Shown: one piece after another, positions 29,786-39,834 of the stretch
Numbering within the stretch: position 1 is the first letter of the stretch
Layout of the letters: each line of letters begins with the position of its first letter
Origin: Pseudomonas mendocina
GTDB taxonomy: Bacteria; Pseudomonadota; Gammaproteobacteria; Pseudomonadales; Pseudomonadaceae
Assembly (NCBI RefSeq): GCF_900636545.1
Contig: NZ_LR134290.1
Location: 4,464,001-4,528,000, forward strand
Length of the DNA stretch: 64,000 bases
Direction of reading: 5' to 3'
Made by a program: the position numbers and the translations under genes
The notes under the pieces: model-generated
What the model was told of the DNA's origin: nothing
Databases searched by the model: none
Seen by the model: only the letters and a program-made list of their open reading frames with translations

Positions 29786-31708
29786 ATGAGCATTTTCAGT
29801 CACTTCCAACAACGTTTCGAGGCGACCCGCCAGGAGGAGTACTCGCTGCAGGAGTACCTCGAACTGTGCAAGCAGGATCGCAGTGCCTACGCCACTGCGG
29901 CCGAGCGCCTGCTGATGGCCATTGGCGAGCCGGAGTTGCTGGACACCTCCAGTGATCCACGGCTGTCGCGCATCTTCTCCAACAAGGTGATCCGCCGCTA
30001 TCCGGCCTTCGCCGACTTCCATGGCATGGAAGAATGCATCGACCAGATCGTCTCCTACTTCCGCCACGCCGCGCAGGGCCTGGAGGAGAAGAAGCAGATC
30101 CTCTACCTGCTGGGTCCGGTGGGTGGCGGTAAATCCTCGCTGGCCGAGAAGCTCAAGCAACTGATGGAGAAGGTGCCCTTCTACGCCATCAAGGGCTCGC
30201 CGGTGTTCGAATCGCCACTGGGGCTGTTCAACGCCACCGAAGACGGCGCCATTCTCGAAGAGGACTATGGCATCCCGCGCCGTTACCTCAGCTCGATCAT
30301 GTCGCCGTGGGCCACCAAGCGCCTGCAGGAGTTCGGCGGCGACATCAGCCAGTTCCGCGTGGTCAAGCTGTACCCCTCGATCCTCAACCAGATCGCCGTG
30401 GCCAAGACCGAGCCGGGCGACGAGAACAACCAGGACATCTCCGCCCTGGTGGGCAAGGTGGACATCCGCAAGCTGGAGGAATACCCGCAGAACGACGCCG
30501 ACGCCTACAGCTACTCGGGCGCTCTATGCCGGGCCAACCAGGGCCTGATGGAATTCGTCGAGATGTTCAAGGCGCCGATCAAGGTGCTGCACCCGCTGCT
30601 GACCGCCACCCAGGAAGGCAACTACAACAGCACCGAAGGCCTCGGCGCGATCCCCTACAGCGGCATCCTGCTGGCCCACTCCAACGAATCGGAGTGGCAC
30701 AGCTTCCGTAACAACAAGAACAATGAAGCCTTCATCGACCGTATCTACATCGTCAAGGTGCCCTACTGCCTGCGGGTGACCGACGAGATCAAGATCTACG
30801 ACAAACTGTTGATCAACAGCTCGCTGGCCAAGGCCCATTGCGCCCCGGACACGCTGAAGATGCTCGCCCAATTCTCCACCCTGTCACGCCTCAAGGAGCC
30901 GGAGAACTCCAACATCTACTCGAAGATGCGCGTCTACGACGGCGAGAACCTCAAGGATACCGACCCGAAAGCCAAGTCGATCCAGGAGTACCGCGACAGC
31001 GCTGGCGTCGACGAGGGCATGAACGGCCTGTCGACCCGCTTCGCCTTCAAGATCCTGTCCAAGGTGTTCAACTTCGACCCGCATGAGGTGGCGGCCAACC
31101 CGGTACACCTGCTCTACGTGCTGGAGCAGCAGATCGAGCAGGAGCAGTTCCCCGCCGAAGTACGCGAGCGCTACCTGCGCTACATCAAGGAATACCTGGC
31201 GCCACGTTACATCGAGTTCATCGGCAAGGAAATCCAGACCGCTTACCTGGAGTCCTACAGCGAGTACGGGCAGAACATCTTCGACCGTTACGTGCTGTAC
31301 GCAGACTTCTGGATCCAAGATCAGGAATACCGCGACCCGGAAACGGGCGAAATCCTCAACCGCGTGGCGCTGAACGAAGAACTGGAGAAGATCGAGAAGC
31401 CAGCCGGCATCAGCAACCCGAAGGACTTCCGCAACGAGATCGTCAACTTCGTGCTGCGTGCCCGCGCCAACAACAACGGCAAGAACCCCACCTGGCTCAG
31501 CTACGAGAAGCTGCGCGTGGTGATCGAGAAGAAGATGTTCTCCAACACCGAGGACCTGCTCCCGGTCATCAGCTTCAACGCCAAGGGCAGCAAGGAGGAT
31601 CAGCAGAAACACAACGACTTCGTCAAACGCATGGTCGAGCGCGGCTACACCGAGAAACAGGTACGCCTGCTGTCGGAGTGGTATCTGCGCGTACGTAAAT
31701 CGCAGTAA
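29786..31708 (+). CDS. prkA: PrkA family serine protein kinase (YeaG)
   Basis: The 640-residue protein has an N-terminal AAA+ module with Walker A GPVGGGKSS (110-118) and a C-terminal kinase-like domain, as in E. coli YeaG. The start MSIFSHFQQRFEATRQEEYS follows GAGGTG. YeaG acts in sustained nitrogen starvation and other stresses, and in Bacillus PrkA acts in sporulation. It heads a three-gene module with yeaH and spoVR, with a 84-bp gap to yeaH that contains a long inverted repeat. Confidence 0.95.
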   Translation: MSIFSHFQQRFEATRQEEYSLQEYLELCKQDRSAYATAAERLLMAIGEPELLDTSSDPRLSRIFSNKVIRRYPAFADFHGMEECIDQIVSYFRHAAQGLEEKKQILYLLGPVGGGKSSLAEKLKQLMEKVPFYAIKGSPVFESPLGLFNATEDGAILEEDYGIPRRYLSSIMSPWATKRLQEFGGDISQFRVVKLYPSILNQIAVAKTEPGDENNQDISALVGKVDIRKLEEYPQNDADAYSYSGALCRANQGLMEFVEMFKAPIKVLHPLLTATQEGNYNSTEGLGAIPYSGILLAHSNESEWHSFRNNKNNEAFIDRIYIVKVPYCLRVTDEIKIYDKLLINSSLAKAHCAPDTLKMLAQFSTLSRLKEPENSNIYSKMRVYDGENLKDTDPKAKSIQEYRDSAGVDEGMNGLSTRFAFKILSKVFNFDPHEVAANPVHLLYVLEQQIEQEQFPAEVRERYLRYIKEYLAPRYIEFIGKEIQTAYLESYSEYGQNIFDRYVLYADFWIQDQEYRDPETGEILNRVALNEELEKIEKPAGISNPKDFRNEIVNFVLRARANNNGKNPTWLSYEKLRVVIEKKMFSNTEDLLPVISFNAKGSKEDQQKHNDFVKRMVERGYTEKQVRLLSEWYLRVRKSQ

Positions 31709-31710
31709 GC

Positions 31711-31771
31711 GGCCTCAGGCGGCAGGCCGCAGGCTCCAGGCGAAAGCGCTTGCAGCCTGGGGCCTGAGGCC
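31711..31771 (+). repeat. Long inverted repeat between prkA and yeaH
   Basis: ggcctcaggc (31711-31720) pairs with gcctgaggcc (31762-31771), enclosing further GC-rich complementary stretches. It fills the short intergenic gap and ends 21 bp before the yeaH ATG. It may stabilise the prkA message or lower read-through. Confidence 0.55.
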
Positions 31772-31792
31772 TGCAGCGCCCGGAGGGCTTGT

Positions 31793-33064
31793 ATGAGCTA
31801 CGTAATCGACCGACGCCTCAACGGCAAGAACAAAAGCACGGTGAACCGCCAGCGTTTTCTGCGGCGCTACCGTGAGCACATCAAGAAGGCGGTAGAGGAA
31901 GCCGTCAGCCGGCGCTCCATTACCGACATGGAGCACGGCGAGCAAATCAGCATTCCCGGCCGAGATATCGACGAACCGGTGCTGCATCATGGTCGCGGCG
32001 GCAAGCAGACCATCGTCCACCCCGGCAACAAGGAATTCACCACCGGCGAACGTATTCCTCGCCCACAAGGCGGTGGCGGCGGACGAGGCAGTGGCAAGGC
32101 GAGCAACTCCGGCGAAGGCATGGACGAGTTCGTGTTCCAGATCACCCAGGAGGAATTCCTCGACTTCATGTTCGAGGACCTGGAGCTGCCTAACCTGGTC
32201 AAGCGCCACCTCACCGGCGCCGACACCTTCAAGACCGTGCGCGCCGGCATCAGCAACGAGGGAAACCCTTCGCGCATCAACATCGTGCGCACCCTGCGCT
32301 CGGCGCATGCACGGCGCATCGCCCTGTCCGGCTCCAGCCGCGCCAAGCTGCGCGAAGCCAAGGCAGAACTGGAGCGACTGCGACGGGAAGAGCCGGACAA
32401 CTTCGGCGATATTCAGGCCATTCAGGAGGAAATCGAGCGGCTCAGCGCGCGCATCCATCGCGTGCCGTTTCTCGACACTTTCGACCTCAAGTACAACCTG
32501 CTGACCAAGCAGCCCAACCCAAGCTCCAAGGCGGTGATGTTCTGCCTGATGGACGTCTCCGGCTCCATGACCCAGGCCACGAAGGATGTCGCGAAGCGCT
32601 TCTTCATCCTGCTGTACCTGTTCCTCAAGCGCAATTACGACAAGATCGACGTGGTGTTCATCCGCCACCACACCAGTGCCAAGGAAGTGGACGAGGAGGA
32701 GTTCTTCTACTCCCGCGAGACCGGCGGCACCATCGTCTCCAGCGCCCTGAAGCTGATGCAGGAGGTGATGGCCGAGCGCTATCCAATCAACGAATGGAAT
32801 ATCTACGCCGCCCAGGCGTCGGACGGCGACAACTGGAACGACGACTCGCCGGTATGCCGGGATATATTGATCAACCAGATCATGCCGTTCGTGCAGTACT
32901 TCACCTACGTCGAGATCACCCCACGTGAGCACCAGGCGCTGTGGTTCGAGTACGAACAGGTGGCCGCGGCCTTCGCCGACAGCTTCGCCCAGCAGCAACT
33001 GGTGTCCGCCGCGGACATCTACCCGGTGTTCCGCGAACTGTTCCAGCGTCGCCTGGTGAGTTGA
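31793..33064 (+). CDS. yeaH: YeaH/YhbH family DUF444 protein (vWA domain)
   Basis: This 423-residue DUF444 protein has a basic N-terminus ([20 protein letters not shown]), a Gly-rich linker ([10 protein letters not shown], about 93-102) and a von Willebrand A-like domain with MIDAS motif DVSGSM at about 254. It also has a predicted coiled-coil segment (about 180-222). It is the invariant partner of PrkA and SpoVR and probably acts with PrkA in stress responses; its biochemical function is unknown. Confidence 0.93.
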   Translation: MSYVIDRRLNGKNKSTVNRQRFLRRYREHIKKAVEEAVSRRSITDMEHGEQISIPGRDIDEPVLHHGRGGKQTIVHPGNKEFTTGERIPRPQGGGGGRGSGKASNSGEGMDEFVFQITQEEFLDFMFEDLELPNLVKRHLTGADTFKTVRAGISNEGNPSRINIVRTLRSAHARRIALSGSSRAKLREAKAELERLRREEPDNFGDIQAIQEEIERLSARIHRVPFLDTFDLKYNLLTKQPNPSSKAVMFCLMDVSGSMTQATKDVAKRFFILLYLFLKRNYDKIDVVFIRHHTSAKEVDEEEFFYSRETGGTIVSSALKLMQEVMAERYPINEWNIYAAQASDGDNWNDDSPVCRDILINQIMPFVQYFTYVEITPREHQALWFEYEQVAAAFADSFAQQQLVSAADIYPVFRELFQRRLVS

Positions 33065-33074
33065 GGGCCAAGCC

Positions 33075-34640
33075 ATGAATGCCAGCACGAGAAAACGCGA
33101 GCCGATCTCCACCGGCTCGGAATGGACCTTCGACCTGATCCGCCAATACGACAAGGAAATCGCGCGCATCGCCGAACGCTATGCGCTGGACACCTACCCC
33201 AACCAGATCGAAGTGATCACCGCCGAGCAGATGATGGACGCCTACGCCTCGGTCGGCATGCCGCTGGGCTACCACCACTGGTCGTACGGCAAGCACTTCC
33301 TCGCCACCGAAAAGGGCTACAAGCGCGGGCAGATGGGCCTGGCCTACGAGATCGTGATCAACTCCGATCCGTGCATCGCCTACCTAATGGAGGAGAACAC
33401 CATCTGCATGCAGGCCCTGGTGATCGCCCATGCCTGCTATGGCCACAACAGCTTCTTCAAGGGCAACTACCTGTTCCGCACCTGGACCGATGCCAGCTCG
33501 ATCATCGATTACCTGGTGTTCGCCAAGCAGTACATCATGCAGTGCGAGGAACGTTACGGCATCGACGCCGTGGAGGAGTTGCTCGACTCCTGCCACGCCC
33601 TGATGAACTACGGCGTCGACCGCTACAAACGGCCCTACCCCATCTCCGCCGAAGAAGAACGGCGCCGGCAGAAAGACCGTGAAGAGCACCTGCAGAAGCA
33701 GATCAACGACCTCTGGCGCACCATTCCCAAAAGTGCGGACAAGGGCGGCGAGAAGGACAGCAAGCGCTTCCCGGCCGAACCGCAGGAAAACATCCTCTAC
33801 TTCCTGGAAAAACACGCGCCGCTGCTGGAGCCCTGGCAGCGTGAGGTGATCCGCATCGTGCGCAAGATCGCCCAGTACTTCTACCCGCAGCGCCAGACCC
33901 AGGTGATGAACGAAGGCTGGGCCACCTTCTGGCACTACACCCTGATGAACGACCTGTACGACGAAGGCCTGGTCACCGACGGCTTCATGATGGAGTTCCT
34001 GCAATCACACACCAGCGTGGTCTACCAGCCACCGTTCGACAGCCCCTACTACAGCGGCATCAACCCCTACGCCCTGGGCTTCGCCATGTACCGCGACATT
34101 CGCCGTATCTGCGAAAACCCGACCGAGGAGGACAAACGCTGGTTCCCGGATATCGCCGGCAGCGACTGGCTGACCACCCTCAAGTTCGCCATGACCAGCT
34201 TCAAGGATGAGAGCTTCATCCTGCAGTTCCTCTCGCCCAAGGTGATCCGCGACTTCAAGCTGTTCGGCATCCTCGATGACGACCAGAAGGACGAACTGGT
34301 GGTGCCTGCCATTCATGACGAACCCGGCTACCGCACCATCCGTGAACTGCTCGCCGCCCAGTACAACCTGGGCAACCGCGAGCCCAACGTGCAGATCTGG
34401 AACATCGACCGCCGCGGCGACCGCTCGCTGACCCTGCGCCATCAGCAGCACGACCGCAAGCCACTGGGCGACTCCACCGGCGAGGTGCTCAAGCACCTGC
34501 ATCGCTTATGGGGTTTCGATATCCACCTAGAGGTATGCCAGGGCGACCAGTTGATCACCACTCAGCATGTGCCACCACGCGGCAGCTCGGAGAACGACAA
34601 CGAATACCCGCGGCTGGACCTGATCATTCCACCCATTTGA
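33075..34640 (+). CDS. spoVR: SpoVR family protein
   Basis: The 521-residue SpoVR/YcgB protein begins after an 10-bp gap from yeaH. Conserved regions include MPLGYHHWSYGKHF, VIAHACYGHNSFFKGNYLF and VMNEGWATFWHYTLMNDLYD, whose His/Glu residues resemble a metal-binding helix. It completes the prkA-yeaH-spoVR module found across many bacteria that do not sporulate. In Bacillus it affects spore cortex; the role here is unknown. Confidence 0.94.
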   Translation: MNASTRKREPISTGSEWTFDLIRQYDKEIARIAERYALDTYPNQIEVITAEQMMDAYASVGMPLGYHHWSYGKHFLATEKGYKRGQMGLAYEIVINSDPCIAYLMEENTICMQALVIAHACYGHNSFFKGNYLFRTWTDASSIIDYLVFAKQYIMQCEERYGIDAVEELLDSCHALMNYGVDRYKRPYPISAEEERRRQKDREEHLQKQINDLWRTIPKSADKGGEKDSKRFPAEPQENILYFLEKHAPLLEPWQREVIRIVRKIAQYFYPQRQTQVMNEGWATFWHYTLMNDLYDEGLVTDGFMMEFLQSHTSVVYQPPFDSPYYSGINPYALGFAMYRDIRRICENPTEEDKRWFPDIAGSDWLTTLKFAMTSFKDESFILQFLSPKVIRDFKLFGILDDDQKDELVVPAIHDEPGYRTIRELLAAQYNLGNREPNVQIWNIDRRGDRSLTLRHQQHDRKPLGDSTGEVLKHLHRLWGFDIHLEVCQGDQLITTQHVPPRGSSENDNEYPRLDLIIPPI

Positions 34641-34701
34641 TCGGTTGCCGGTCATGGCCCAAGCCCTCAGCATCGCAGGCAGACTCCGCGAGATGCCCTG
34701 C

Positions 34702-35214
34702 ATGCGCCTATTCCTCGTCATTCTGTTGTGCCTGGGGCTGGCCACTTGTGCCAGCCACATCCCCCAGGCACGCATCCTAAGCCCTGCCGATGCCTCACTT
34801 GCCGGACGCTATGGTTTCGAATTGATCGACCCACAGGCCAGCCTGGAGGGCGACTCGCCCTTTCCCGAGCGCTATCGCCAGTTGCCACAACTCTTGCGCC
34901 ACGGCCTTTCGGCCCGTGGCTACCACGAAAGCCAACAGCCACAACTACGCGTCTATTACTGGCTGGCCGTGCAGGATGGTCCGCTATTGTTCAAGGTCGA
35001 CGCGCCGCCACCGAACCCGCTCGGTTCTTATCAGGCCATCCATCACCTGCGTGACGAAACCGGTACCTTGCGCCTGCGCCTGACCGATCTCGACCAGCTC
35101 ATACTCTGGGAAGGCGTGATCAGTACCGGCCTGAGCCCTGCACGTGACAGCGCCGAGCTGCTGGAGCGCGCCGTGCAAGTGCTGACCGAGCAGATTCCGC
35201 TAGCCACACCGTAG
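34702..35214 (+). CDS. Putative small lipoprotein or exported protein, DUF4136-like
   Basis: The 170-residue product begins MRLFLVILLCLGLATCASHI, an export signal ending in LATC. Thr before the Cys departs from the standard lipobox [GAS]C, so lipidation is uncertain. The rest is loosely similar to DUF4136 proteins (YRQLPQLLRHGLSARGYHES, PQLRVYYWLAV). A start three codons upstream (34693) is possible. The TAG stop lies inside the first arm of a REP hairpin. It sits where PA0585 lies in P. aeruginosa, between spoVR and cca. Confidence 0.6.
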   Translation: MRLFLVILLCLGLATCASHIPQARILSPADASLAGRYGFELIDPQASLEGDSPFPERYRQLPQLLRHGLSARGYHESQQPQLRVYYWLAVQDGPLLFKVDAPPPNPLGSYQAIHHLRDETGTLRLRLTDLDQLILWEGVISTGLSPARDSAELLERAVQVLTEQIPLATP

Positions 35215-35269
35215 CCCGGATGCAATCCGGGGATATCCGCGCGAACGTCCCGGATTGCATCCGGGCTAC
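35211..35269. repeat. REP hairpin overlapping a stop codon (gtagcccgg family)
   Basis: gtagcccggatgcaatccgg (35211-35230) pairs with cggattgcatccgggctac (35251-35269). A shorter palindromic copy of the same family is at 36639-36663. The first arm supplies the TAG stop of the preceding gene. Confidence 0.8.
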
Positions 35270-35319
35270 CTCCCAGTCCCGACCAGCCGCTATCCTCTGC
35301 GCTCAGTGGAGGAACACAC

Positions 35320-36549
35320 ATGCAGATCTACAAAGTCGGCGGAGCAGTACGCGATCGCCTGCTCGGCCGTCCCGTCAGTGAAGTGGACTGGGTCGTGGTC
35401 GGCGCCAGCGCAGAACAGATGCTAGAGCTCGGTTATCGCCCGGTGGGCGCCGATTTTCCGGTGTTCCTGCACCCGCAGACGGGTGAGGAATATGCCCTGG
35501 CCCGCACCGAGCGCAAGAGCGGCCGCGGCTATGGCGGTTTCACTTTTCACGCCAGCCCGGACGTGACGCTGGAAGAAGACCTGATCCGCCGCGACCTGAC
35601 CGTCAACGCCATGGCCGAGGACGATCATGGCCGGCTGATCGACCCTTATGGCGGTCAGCAGGATCTTCAGGCCCGCCTGCTTCGTCACGTTTCCCCGGCC
35701 TTCGCCGAAGATCCGCTACGCGTACTGCGTGTTGCCCGCTTCGCCGCACGCTATGCGCCGCTCGATTTCAGCGTTGCGCCTGAAACCCTGGCGCTGATGC
35801 GTCAGTTGGCAGAGTCCGGCGAACTGGGTCATCTCACCGCCGAACGCAGCTGGAAGGAAATCTCTCGCGCGCTGATGGAGCCGCGCCCGGATGTATTCAT
35901 CCAGGTGCTACGCGACTGCGGCGCGCTGGCCGCCCTGCTGCCGGAAGCGGATAAGCTGTTCGGCGTGCCGCAACCACAGACGCATCACCCCGAAGTCGAC
36001 ACCGGTGTGCATGTGCTGAGCGTGCTTCGCCAGTGTGCGGAGCACGACCAGCCGCTCAACGTGCGCTGGGCCTGCCTGCTGCACGATGTCGGCAAGGGGC
36101 TGACGCCAGAGGCCGAATGGCCGCGGCATATCGCTCATGAACATAAGGGGCTGCGCCTGATCCAGACGATCAATGAGCGCTGCAAGGCACCGCGCGACTG
36201 CGCCGAACTGGCAATGCTGGTGGGTGAATTCCATACCCACGGCCACCGCGCACTGGAACTGCGCCCCTCGACATTGCTCGAGCTGCTACAGCGCTTCGAC
36301 GTGTTCCGCCGCCCGCAACGCTTCGCCGAGTTCGTCGCCGCTTGCGAGATGGATGCCCGTGGCCGCCAGGGCCTGGAACAGCGCGATTATCCACAAGCTG
36401 CTTACCTGTTGGGCGCCGCGGAGGTGGCGCGCCAGGTGGCGGTCAAACCGCTACTGGAGAAGGGATTCAAAGGCGCGGAGCTGGGCGAGGCGCTCAACCG
36501 CGAACGCCTGCAGGCGCTCAAGACCTACAAAGAACAGCACATCGCGTAG
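35320..36549 (+). CDS. cca: CCA-adding tRNA nucleotidyltransferase (with HD domain)
   Basis: This 409-residue class II enzyme adds or repairs the CCA end of tRNAs. The nucleotidyltransferase head starts [16 protein letters not shown] with the catalytic carboxylate near [16 protein letters not shown] and [16 protein letters not shown] are the family B and template motifs. The C-terminal HD domain ([10 protein letters not shown]) gives the phosphohydrolase activity of E. coli-type enzymes. Its TAG stop lies in the first arm of a REP hairpin. Confidence 0.96.
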   Translation: MQIYKVGGAVRDRLLGRPVSEVDWVVVGASAEQMLELGYRPVGADFPVFLHPQTGEEYALARTERKSGRGYGGFTFHASPDVTLEEDLIRRDLTVNAMAEDDHGRLIDPYGGQQDLQARLLRHVSPAFAEDPLRVLRVARFAARYAPLDFSVAPETLALMRQLAESGELGHLTAERSWKEISRALMEPRPDVFIQVLRDCGALAALLPEADKLFGVPQPQTHHPEVDTGVHVLSVLRQCAEHDQPLNVRWACLLHDVGKGLTPEAEWPRHIAHEHKGLRLIQTINERCKAPRDCAELAMLVGEFHTHGHRALELRPSTLLELLQRFDVFRRPQRFAEFVAACEMDARGRQGLEQRDYPQAAYLLGAAEVARQVAVKPLLEKGFKGAELGEALNRERLQALKTYKEQHIA

Positions 36550-36663
36550 GAGCGGCTGGGCGGCATTCCGTTTCAGCCGCGAAACTCCGCAGCCGCCTTT
36601 TCGCGGATAAATCCGCTCCTACCGGTCAACGCCAACCCGTAGCCCGGATTGCATCCGGGCTAC
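36546..36663. repeat. Two adjacent REP hairpins between cca and folK
   Basis: The first element (36546-36622) has gtaggagcgg and ccgctcctac as outer arms. The second (36639-36663) is a near-perfect palindrome, gtagcccgg-attgcat-ccgggctac. The outer arms supply the TAG stops of cca (plus strand) and of folK (minus strand), so the convergent genes end inside the repeats. This fills the whole 110-bp gap. Confidence 0.85.
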
Positions 36664-37193
36664 GAAGAGCGCGCCTGCAGCAACTCGGCCGGCGTCAGCT
36701 CGACACCGCGCCACTGGAAGGCCGCTGGCCATAACTGCTGATCGATCTGCGCCGACGCCCAGAGCTCGGCGAACGAACGCCCATCCACCGGGTGGCACAC
36801 CTGCGGTGCCAGCAAGGCCAGAGGCCAGAGCACGAAGGCGTTCTTGAGAATTTCCGCGCGCGGCAGGATCAGGCCGTTGAAGTTGCCGACCTGTTCACCA
36901 TACAGCAGCACATCGATATCCAGCGGCAGGCCCTTGCGGTCCGGTGCGTAGCGGCCGTTATCAGCCTCGATGAACTTCAGCCGGCGGTCCAGTTCCAGCA
37001 GCGGCAGCTCGGTTTCGCCAACCACCACCAGATTGAAGAAATTTCCGCTCTTGATGCCCACCGCATGGCTTTCGAAAACCGGCGAGCAGCGCATATCGCT
37101 GAGCACACCAGCCAGTGCATCGAGCCCGGCACATAGATGAACCTCGCGCTGCACGTTGCTGCCGAGGCCGAGAAAGACCCGAGTCAGAGGCAT
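36660..37193 (-). CDS. folK: 2-amino-4-hydroxy-6-hydroxymethyldihydropteridine diphosphokinase family protein
   Basis: This 177-residue FolK-family protein should transfer pyrophosphate from ATP to hydroxymethyl-dihydropterin in folate synthesis. FLGLGSNV is the N-terminal signature, and LPLDIDVLLYGE is the metal-binding DxD segment. The usual Arg residues before this motif are only partly kept (GRYAPDRKGLPLDID), and pseudomonads carry another FolK elsewhere, so activity may differ. It overlaps the folB end by 10 bp; the two genes catalyse consecutive steps. Confidence 0.82.
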   Translation of the reverse strand: MPLTRVFLGLGSNVQREVHLCAGLDALAGVLSDMRCSPVFESHAVGIKSGNFFNLVVVGETELPLLELDRRLKFIEADNGRYAPDRKGLPLDIDVLLYGEQVGNFNGLILPRAEILKNAFVLWPLALLAPQVCHPVDGRSFAELWASAQIDQQLWPAAFQWRGVELTPAELLQARSS

Positions 37194-37540
37194 CCGCGCT
37201 CGATCTCCACACCTACGCCGCCACGTGCGGCCGGCACTGCACCGGGCTTGGTCAGCTTCAGGCGTATCCAGGGTATGTTGAACTCGTCCATCAGAAGCTG
37301 CACCAGACGCTCGGCAAAGGTCTCGACCAGAATGAACTGCGATTCGGTCGCAAAGGCCTGGATACGCGTGGACACGCTGGCATAGTCGAGCGCCAGGTTG
37401 AGGTCATCACCGGCTGCGGCCGGGCGGTTGTCCCAGCCCATCTGCAGGTCCAGACGCAGGCACTGGCGAATGTCGCGCTCCCAATCGTAAGCGCCGATCA
37501 CCGTGTCGACTTCCAGCCCCTCGATAAATACTCTGTCCAC
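37184..37540 (-). CDS. folB: Dihydroneopterin aldolase FolB
   Basis: FolB (118 residues) converts dihydroneopterin to hydroxymethyl-dihydropterin, the substrate of FolK. The start is a GTG at 37540 with GGAG upstream, giving VDRVFIEGLEVDTVIGAYDW, the family N-terminus; the longer ORF runs into plsY. Catalytic and pterin-binding residues occur in IGAYDWER, LDYASVS, LVETFAERL and KLTKPGAV. It is divergent from plsY, with a 75-bp shared promoter region. Confidence 0.94.
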   Translation of the reverse strand: MDRVFIEGLEVDTVIGAYDWERDIRQCLRLDLQMGWDNRPAAAGDDLNLALDYASVSTRIQAFATESQFILVETFAERLVQLLMDEFNIPWIRLKLTKPGAVPAARGGVGVEIERGCL

Positions 37541-37615
37541 CCGCACTCTCCGCGCCACGACAAGGGCGCTGCACCTCGTTAGAATCGGGCCACCCCATGC
37601 CCTGGAATGGCCACC

Positions 37616-38185
37616 ATGTTCTGGCTTCTGGCAATCCTTGCCTACCTGCTCGGTTCGTTGTCCTTCGCCATCCTGCTCAGCCGACTCGCTGGCGGGCCGG
37701 ACCCGCGTGCCAGTGGCTCGGGCAACCCCGGCGCCACCAATATGCTGCGCGTGGCCGGCAAGAAGCTCGCCGTCATGACGCTGATCGGCGACCTGCTCAA
37801 GGGCCTGCTGCCGATCCTCATCGCCAAGCTGCTCGGCCTGAGCCTGCATCAGCAGGCCTGGATCGGCCTGGCGGCCGTCGTCGGCCACCTTTACCCGCTG
37901 TACTTCCGTTTTCGCGGCGGTAAGGGCGTCGCCACTGCCGCCGGCATGTTGCTCGGTCTCTATCCGCCGGCGGCCTTGCTCGCGCTGGCTGCCTGGGCAC
38001 TGGTGTTCCTGCTCACCCGCACCAGTTCGCTGGCATCGCTGATCGCCACACCGCTGACGCTACCGCTGCTGGCCTGGCAACAACCGGCGGCCTTGCTGCC
38101 GGCCTGCGTATTGACCGGGTTGATCGTGTGGCGTCACCGCAGCAACCTGCGCGATTTGTTCGCCGGGCGCGAGCGGCGTTTTTAG
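37616..38185 (+). CDS. plsY: Acyl-phosphate:glycerol-3-phosphate acyltransferase PlsY
   Basis: PlsY (189 residues) makes lysophosphatidic acid from acyl-phosphate, the first acylation in phospholipid synthesis. It has five predicted membrane segments and the three conserved cytoplasmic motifs: [20 protein letters not shown] and the C-terminal [11 protein letters not shown] chose the ATG at 37616 ([14 protein letters not shown]) by similarity; an ATG three codons upstream is possible. Confidence 0.95.
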   Translation: MFWLLAILAYLLGSLSFAILLSRLAGGPDPRASGSGNPGATNMLRVAGKKLAVMTLIGDLLKGLLPILIAKLLGLSLHQQAWIGLAAVVGHLYPLYFRFRGGKGVATAAGMLLGLYPPAALLALAAWALVFLLTRTSSLASLIATPLTLPLLAWQQPAALLPACVLTGLIVWRHRSNLRDLFAGRERRF

Positions 38186-38202
38186 GCAACCTGTCAGAAC
38201 GC

Positions 38203-38229
38203 AAATCGCGGCTGAAGCCGCTCCTACAG
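38203..38229. repeat. Half REP element between plsY and tsaD
   Basis: The short stem gcggct-gaa-gccgc followed by ctcctac is one arm of the ggagcgg/ccgctcc REP family. It sits between convergent plsY and tsaD. Confidence 0.5.
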
Positions 38230-38242
38230 AGCAAGCATCTGG

Positions 38243-39268
38243 TTAAATCGCCGGCAGCGACTCCATCGGCCAGCGCGCCTGCACCTTGATCGCCAGATCT
38301 TCATGCTGCCCGGCCAGCAAACGCTGGCAACCGGCGTATGCGATCATCGCGCCATTGTCGGTACAGAAACGCGGCCGCGCATAGAACACCTTGCCCTTCA
38401 TCTCGCCCAGCATACGTTCCAGATGCTCGCGCAGCGCCTTGTTGGCACTCACGCCGCCGGCGATGACCAGGCTGTTCAGCCCACTCTGCTTGAGCGCACG
38501 TTTGCACTTGATGGTCAGAGTCTCAACCACCGCCTTCTGGAAGGCCAGCGCGATGTCGCGCCGGGCTTGGTCGAGGTCGTCGCCATTGTCGCGGCATTGC
38601 TGCCAGGTATTCAGAGCGAAGGTTTTCAGACCGCTGAAACTGAAATCCAGGCCCGGCCGATCGGTCATCGGCCGCGGGAAGACGAAACGCCCCGGCGTAC
38701 CCTGCTCGGCCAGCTTGGCGATCTCCGGGCCGCCGGGGTAATTCAGGCCCATCAGCTTGGCGGTCTTGTCGAAGGCTTCGCCGGCTGCATCATCCAGCGA
38801 CTCGCCGAGCAGTTGGTACTGGCCGATGCCATCGACCCGCACCAGCTGGGTATGGCCACCGGACACCAGCAGGGCGACGAACGGAAAGGCCGGCGGCTGC
38901 TCTTCCAGCATCGGCGCCAGCAGATGACCTTCCATATGGTGCACACCGACAGCCGGAATGCCCCAGGCGAATGCCAGCGCCTGCGCGCAGGAAGCGCCCA
39001 CCAGCAGCGCCCCGACCAGGCCGGGACCCGCCGTGTAGGCCAGCGCATCGATATCGCTGGCCTGCTTGCCGGCTTCATCCAGCACCTGGCGGATCAGCGG
39101 CAGCATGCGTTTGACGTGATCACGCGAGGCCAACTCGGGCACCACACCGCCATACACACGGTGCAAGTCGATTTGGCTGAACAGGGCATCAGCCAGCAGG
39201 CCACGCTCGCTGTCATAGAGCGCGACGCCGGTTTCATCGCAGGAAGTTTCCAATCCCAGTACGAGCAT
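38243..39268 (-). CDS. tsaD: tRNA N6-adenosine threonylcarbamoyltransferase TsaD
   Basis: TsaD (341 residues) transfers threonylcarbamoyl to A37 of ANN-decoding tRNAs. It starts [20 protein letters not shown]. The iron-binding HHMEGH motif has His111 and His115; [10 protein letters not shown] and [11 protein letters not shown] are ASKHA ATPase elements. The start at 39268 matches the family; the upstream in-frame extension is not conserved. It is divergent from rpsU, as in many proteobacteria. Confidence 0.96.
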   Translation of the reverse strand: MLVLGLETSCDETGVALYDSERGLLADALFSQIDLHRVYGGVVPELASRDHVKRMLPLIRQVLDEAGKQASDIDALAYTAGPGLVGALLVGASCAQALAFAWGIPAVGVHHMEGHLLAPMLEEQPPAFPFVALLVSGGHTQLVRVDGIGQYQLLGESLDDAAGEAFDKTAKLMGLNYPGGPEIAKLAEQGTPGRFVFPRPMTDRPGLDFSFSGLKTFALNTWQQCRDNGDDLDQARRDIALAFQKAVVETLTIKCKRALKQSGLNSLVIAGGVSANKALREHLERMLGEMKGKVFYARPRFCTDNGAMIAYAGCQRLLAGQHEDLAIKVQARWPMESLPAI

Positions 39269-39471
39269 AGAGCTTGAACCTTGGTTTGCCGCATAGAACA
39301 AAGGCGCGCATGATAAGCGCCGCCCGGCGGAGCGACCAGCGCTTTTCGACCTAAGGGCTTTGCATTCCGCGCGGCGAGGCGGTAACATCCGCAACCCTTG
39401 AAAACCGACGCATCCCGAGCCATCTGCCGGGCACGCGTTGAAACCGGTAATTAAAGATAGGTACGACCTGG

Positions 39472-39687
39472 ATGCCAGCCGTCAAAGTTAAAGAGAACGA
39501 ACCCTTCGACGTAGCCCTGCGTCGTTTCAAGCGCTCCTGCGAAAAAGCCGGTGTACTGGCTGAAGTTCGCAGCCGCGAATTCTACGAAAAGCCGACCGCT
39601 GAGCGTAAGCGCAAAGCCGCTGCCGCTGTTAAGCGTCACGCCAAGAAAGTGCAGCGCGAACAGCGCCGCAGCGTTCGCCTGTACTAA
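39472..39687 (+). CDS. rpsU: 30S ribosomal protein S21
   Basis: This 71-residue basic protein is S21, needed for translation initiation ([20 protein letters not shown]...RRSVRLY). It leads the rpsU-dnaG-rpoD macromolecular-synthesis operon. The 200-bp gap to tsaD upstream should hold the operon promoter, but I could not single one out. Two hairpins follow the gene, which explains how S21 can be made in excess of DnaG and RpoD. Confidence 0.98.
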   Translation: MPAVKVKENEPFDVALRRFKRSCEKAGVLAEVRSREFYEKPTAERKRKAAAAVKRHAKKVQREQRRSVRLY

Positions 39688-39707
39688 TACCGTACACGCC
39701 ACGCTCG

Positions 39708-39779
39708 AATGCCCGGCTCAGGCCGGGCATTGCATTTTAAAGACTCCGCCTCGCGCCTTAGCGAGTAAGCGGAGTTTTT
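39708..39779 (+). terminator. Two consecutive hairpins between rpsU and dnaG
   Basis: Hairpin one is aatgcccggc/gccgggcatt (39708-39731) followed by gcatttt. Hairpin two has outer arms actccgc (39743-39749) and gcggagt (39769-39775) followed by a T run to 39779. A leaky terminator at this place is a known feature of the macromolecular-synthesis operon. Confidence 0.85.
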
Positions 39780-39834
39780 GCTTTTCTACCCATCCGTTGT
39801 CCAGCGCTTGCGCCGGGCAGTATGCTGAGCGTCT

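Noticed and set aside
30884..31612. Open frames opposite prkA and yeaH
   Set aside because: Both strands are open because of third-position GC bias; the plus-strand genes have clear domains.
34693..35214. Certain lipoprotein call for the gene before cca
   Set aside because: The residue before Cys is Thr, outside the normal lipobox, so only a putative exported protein is claimed.
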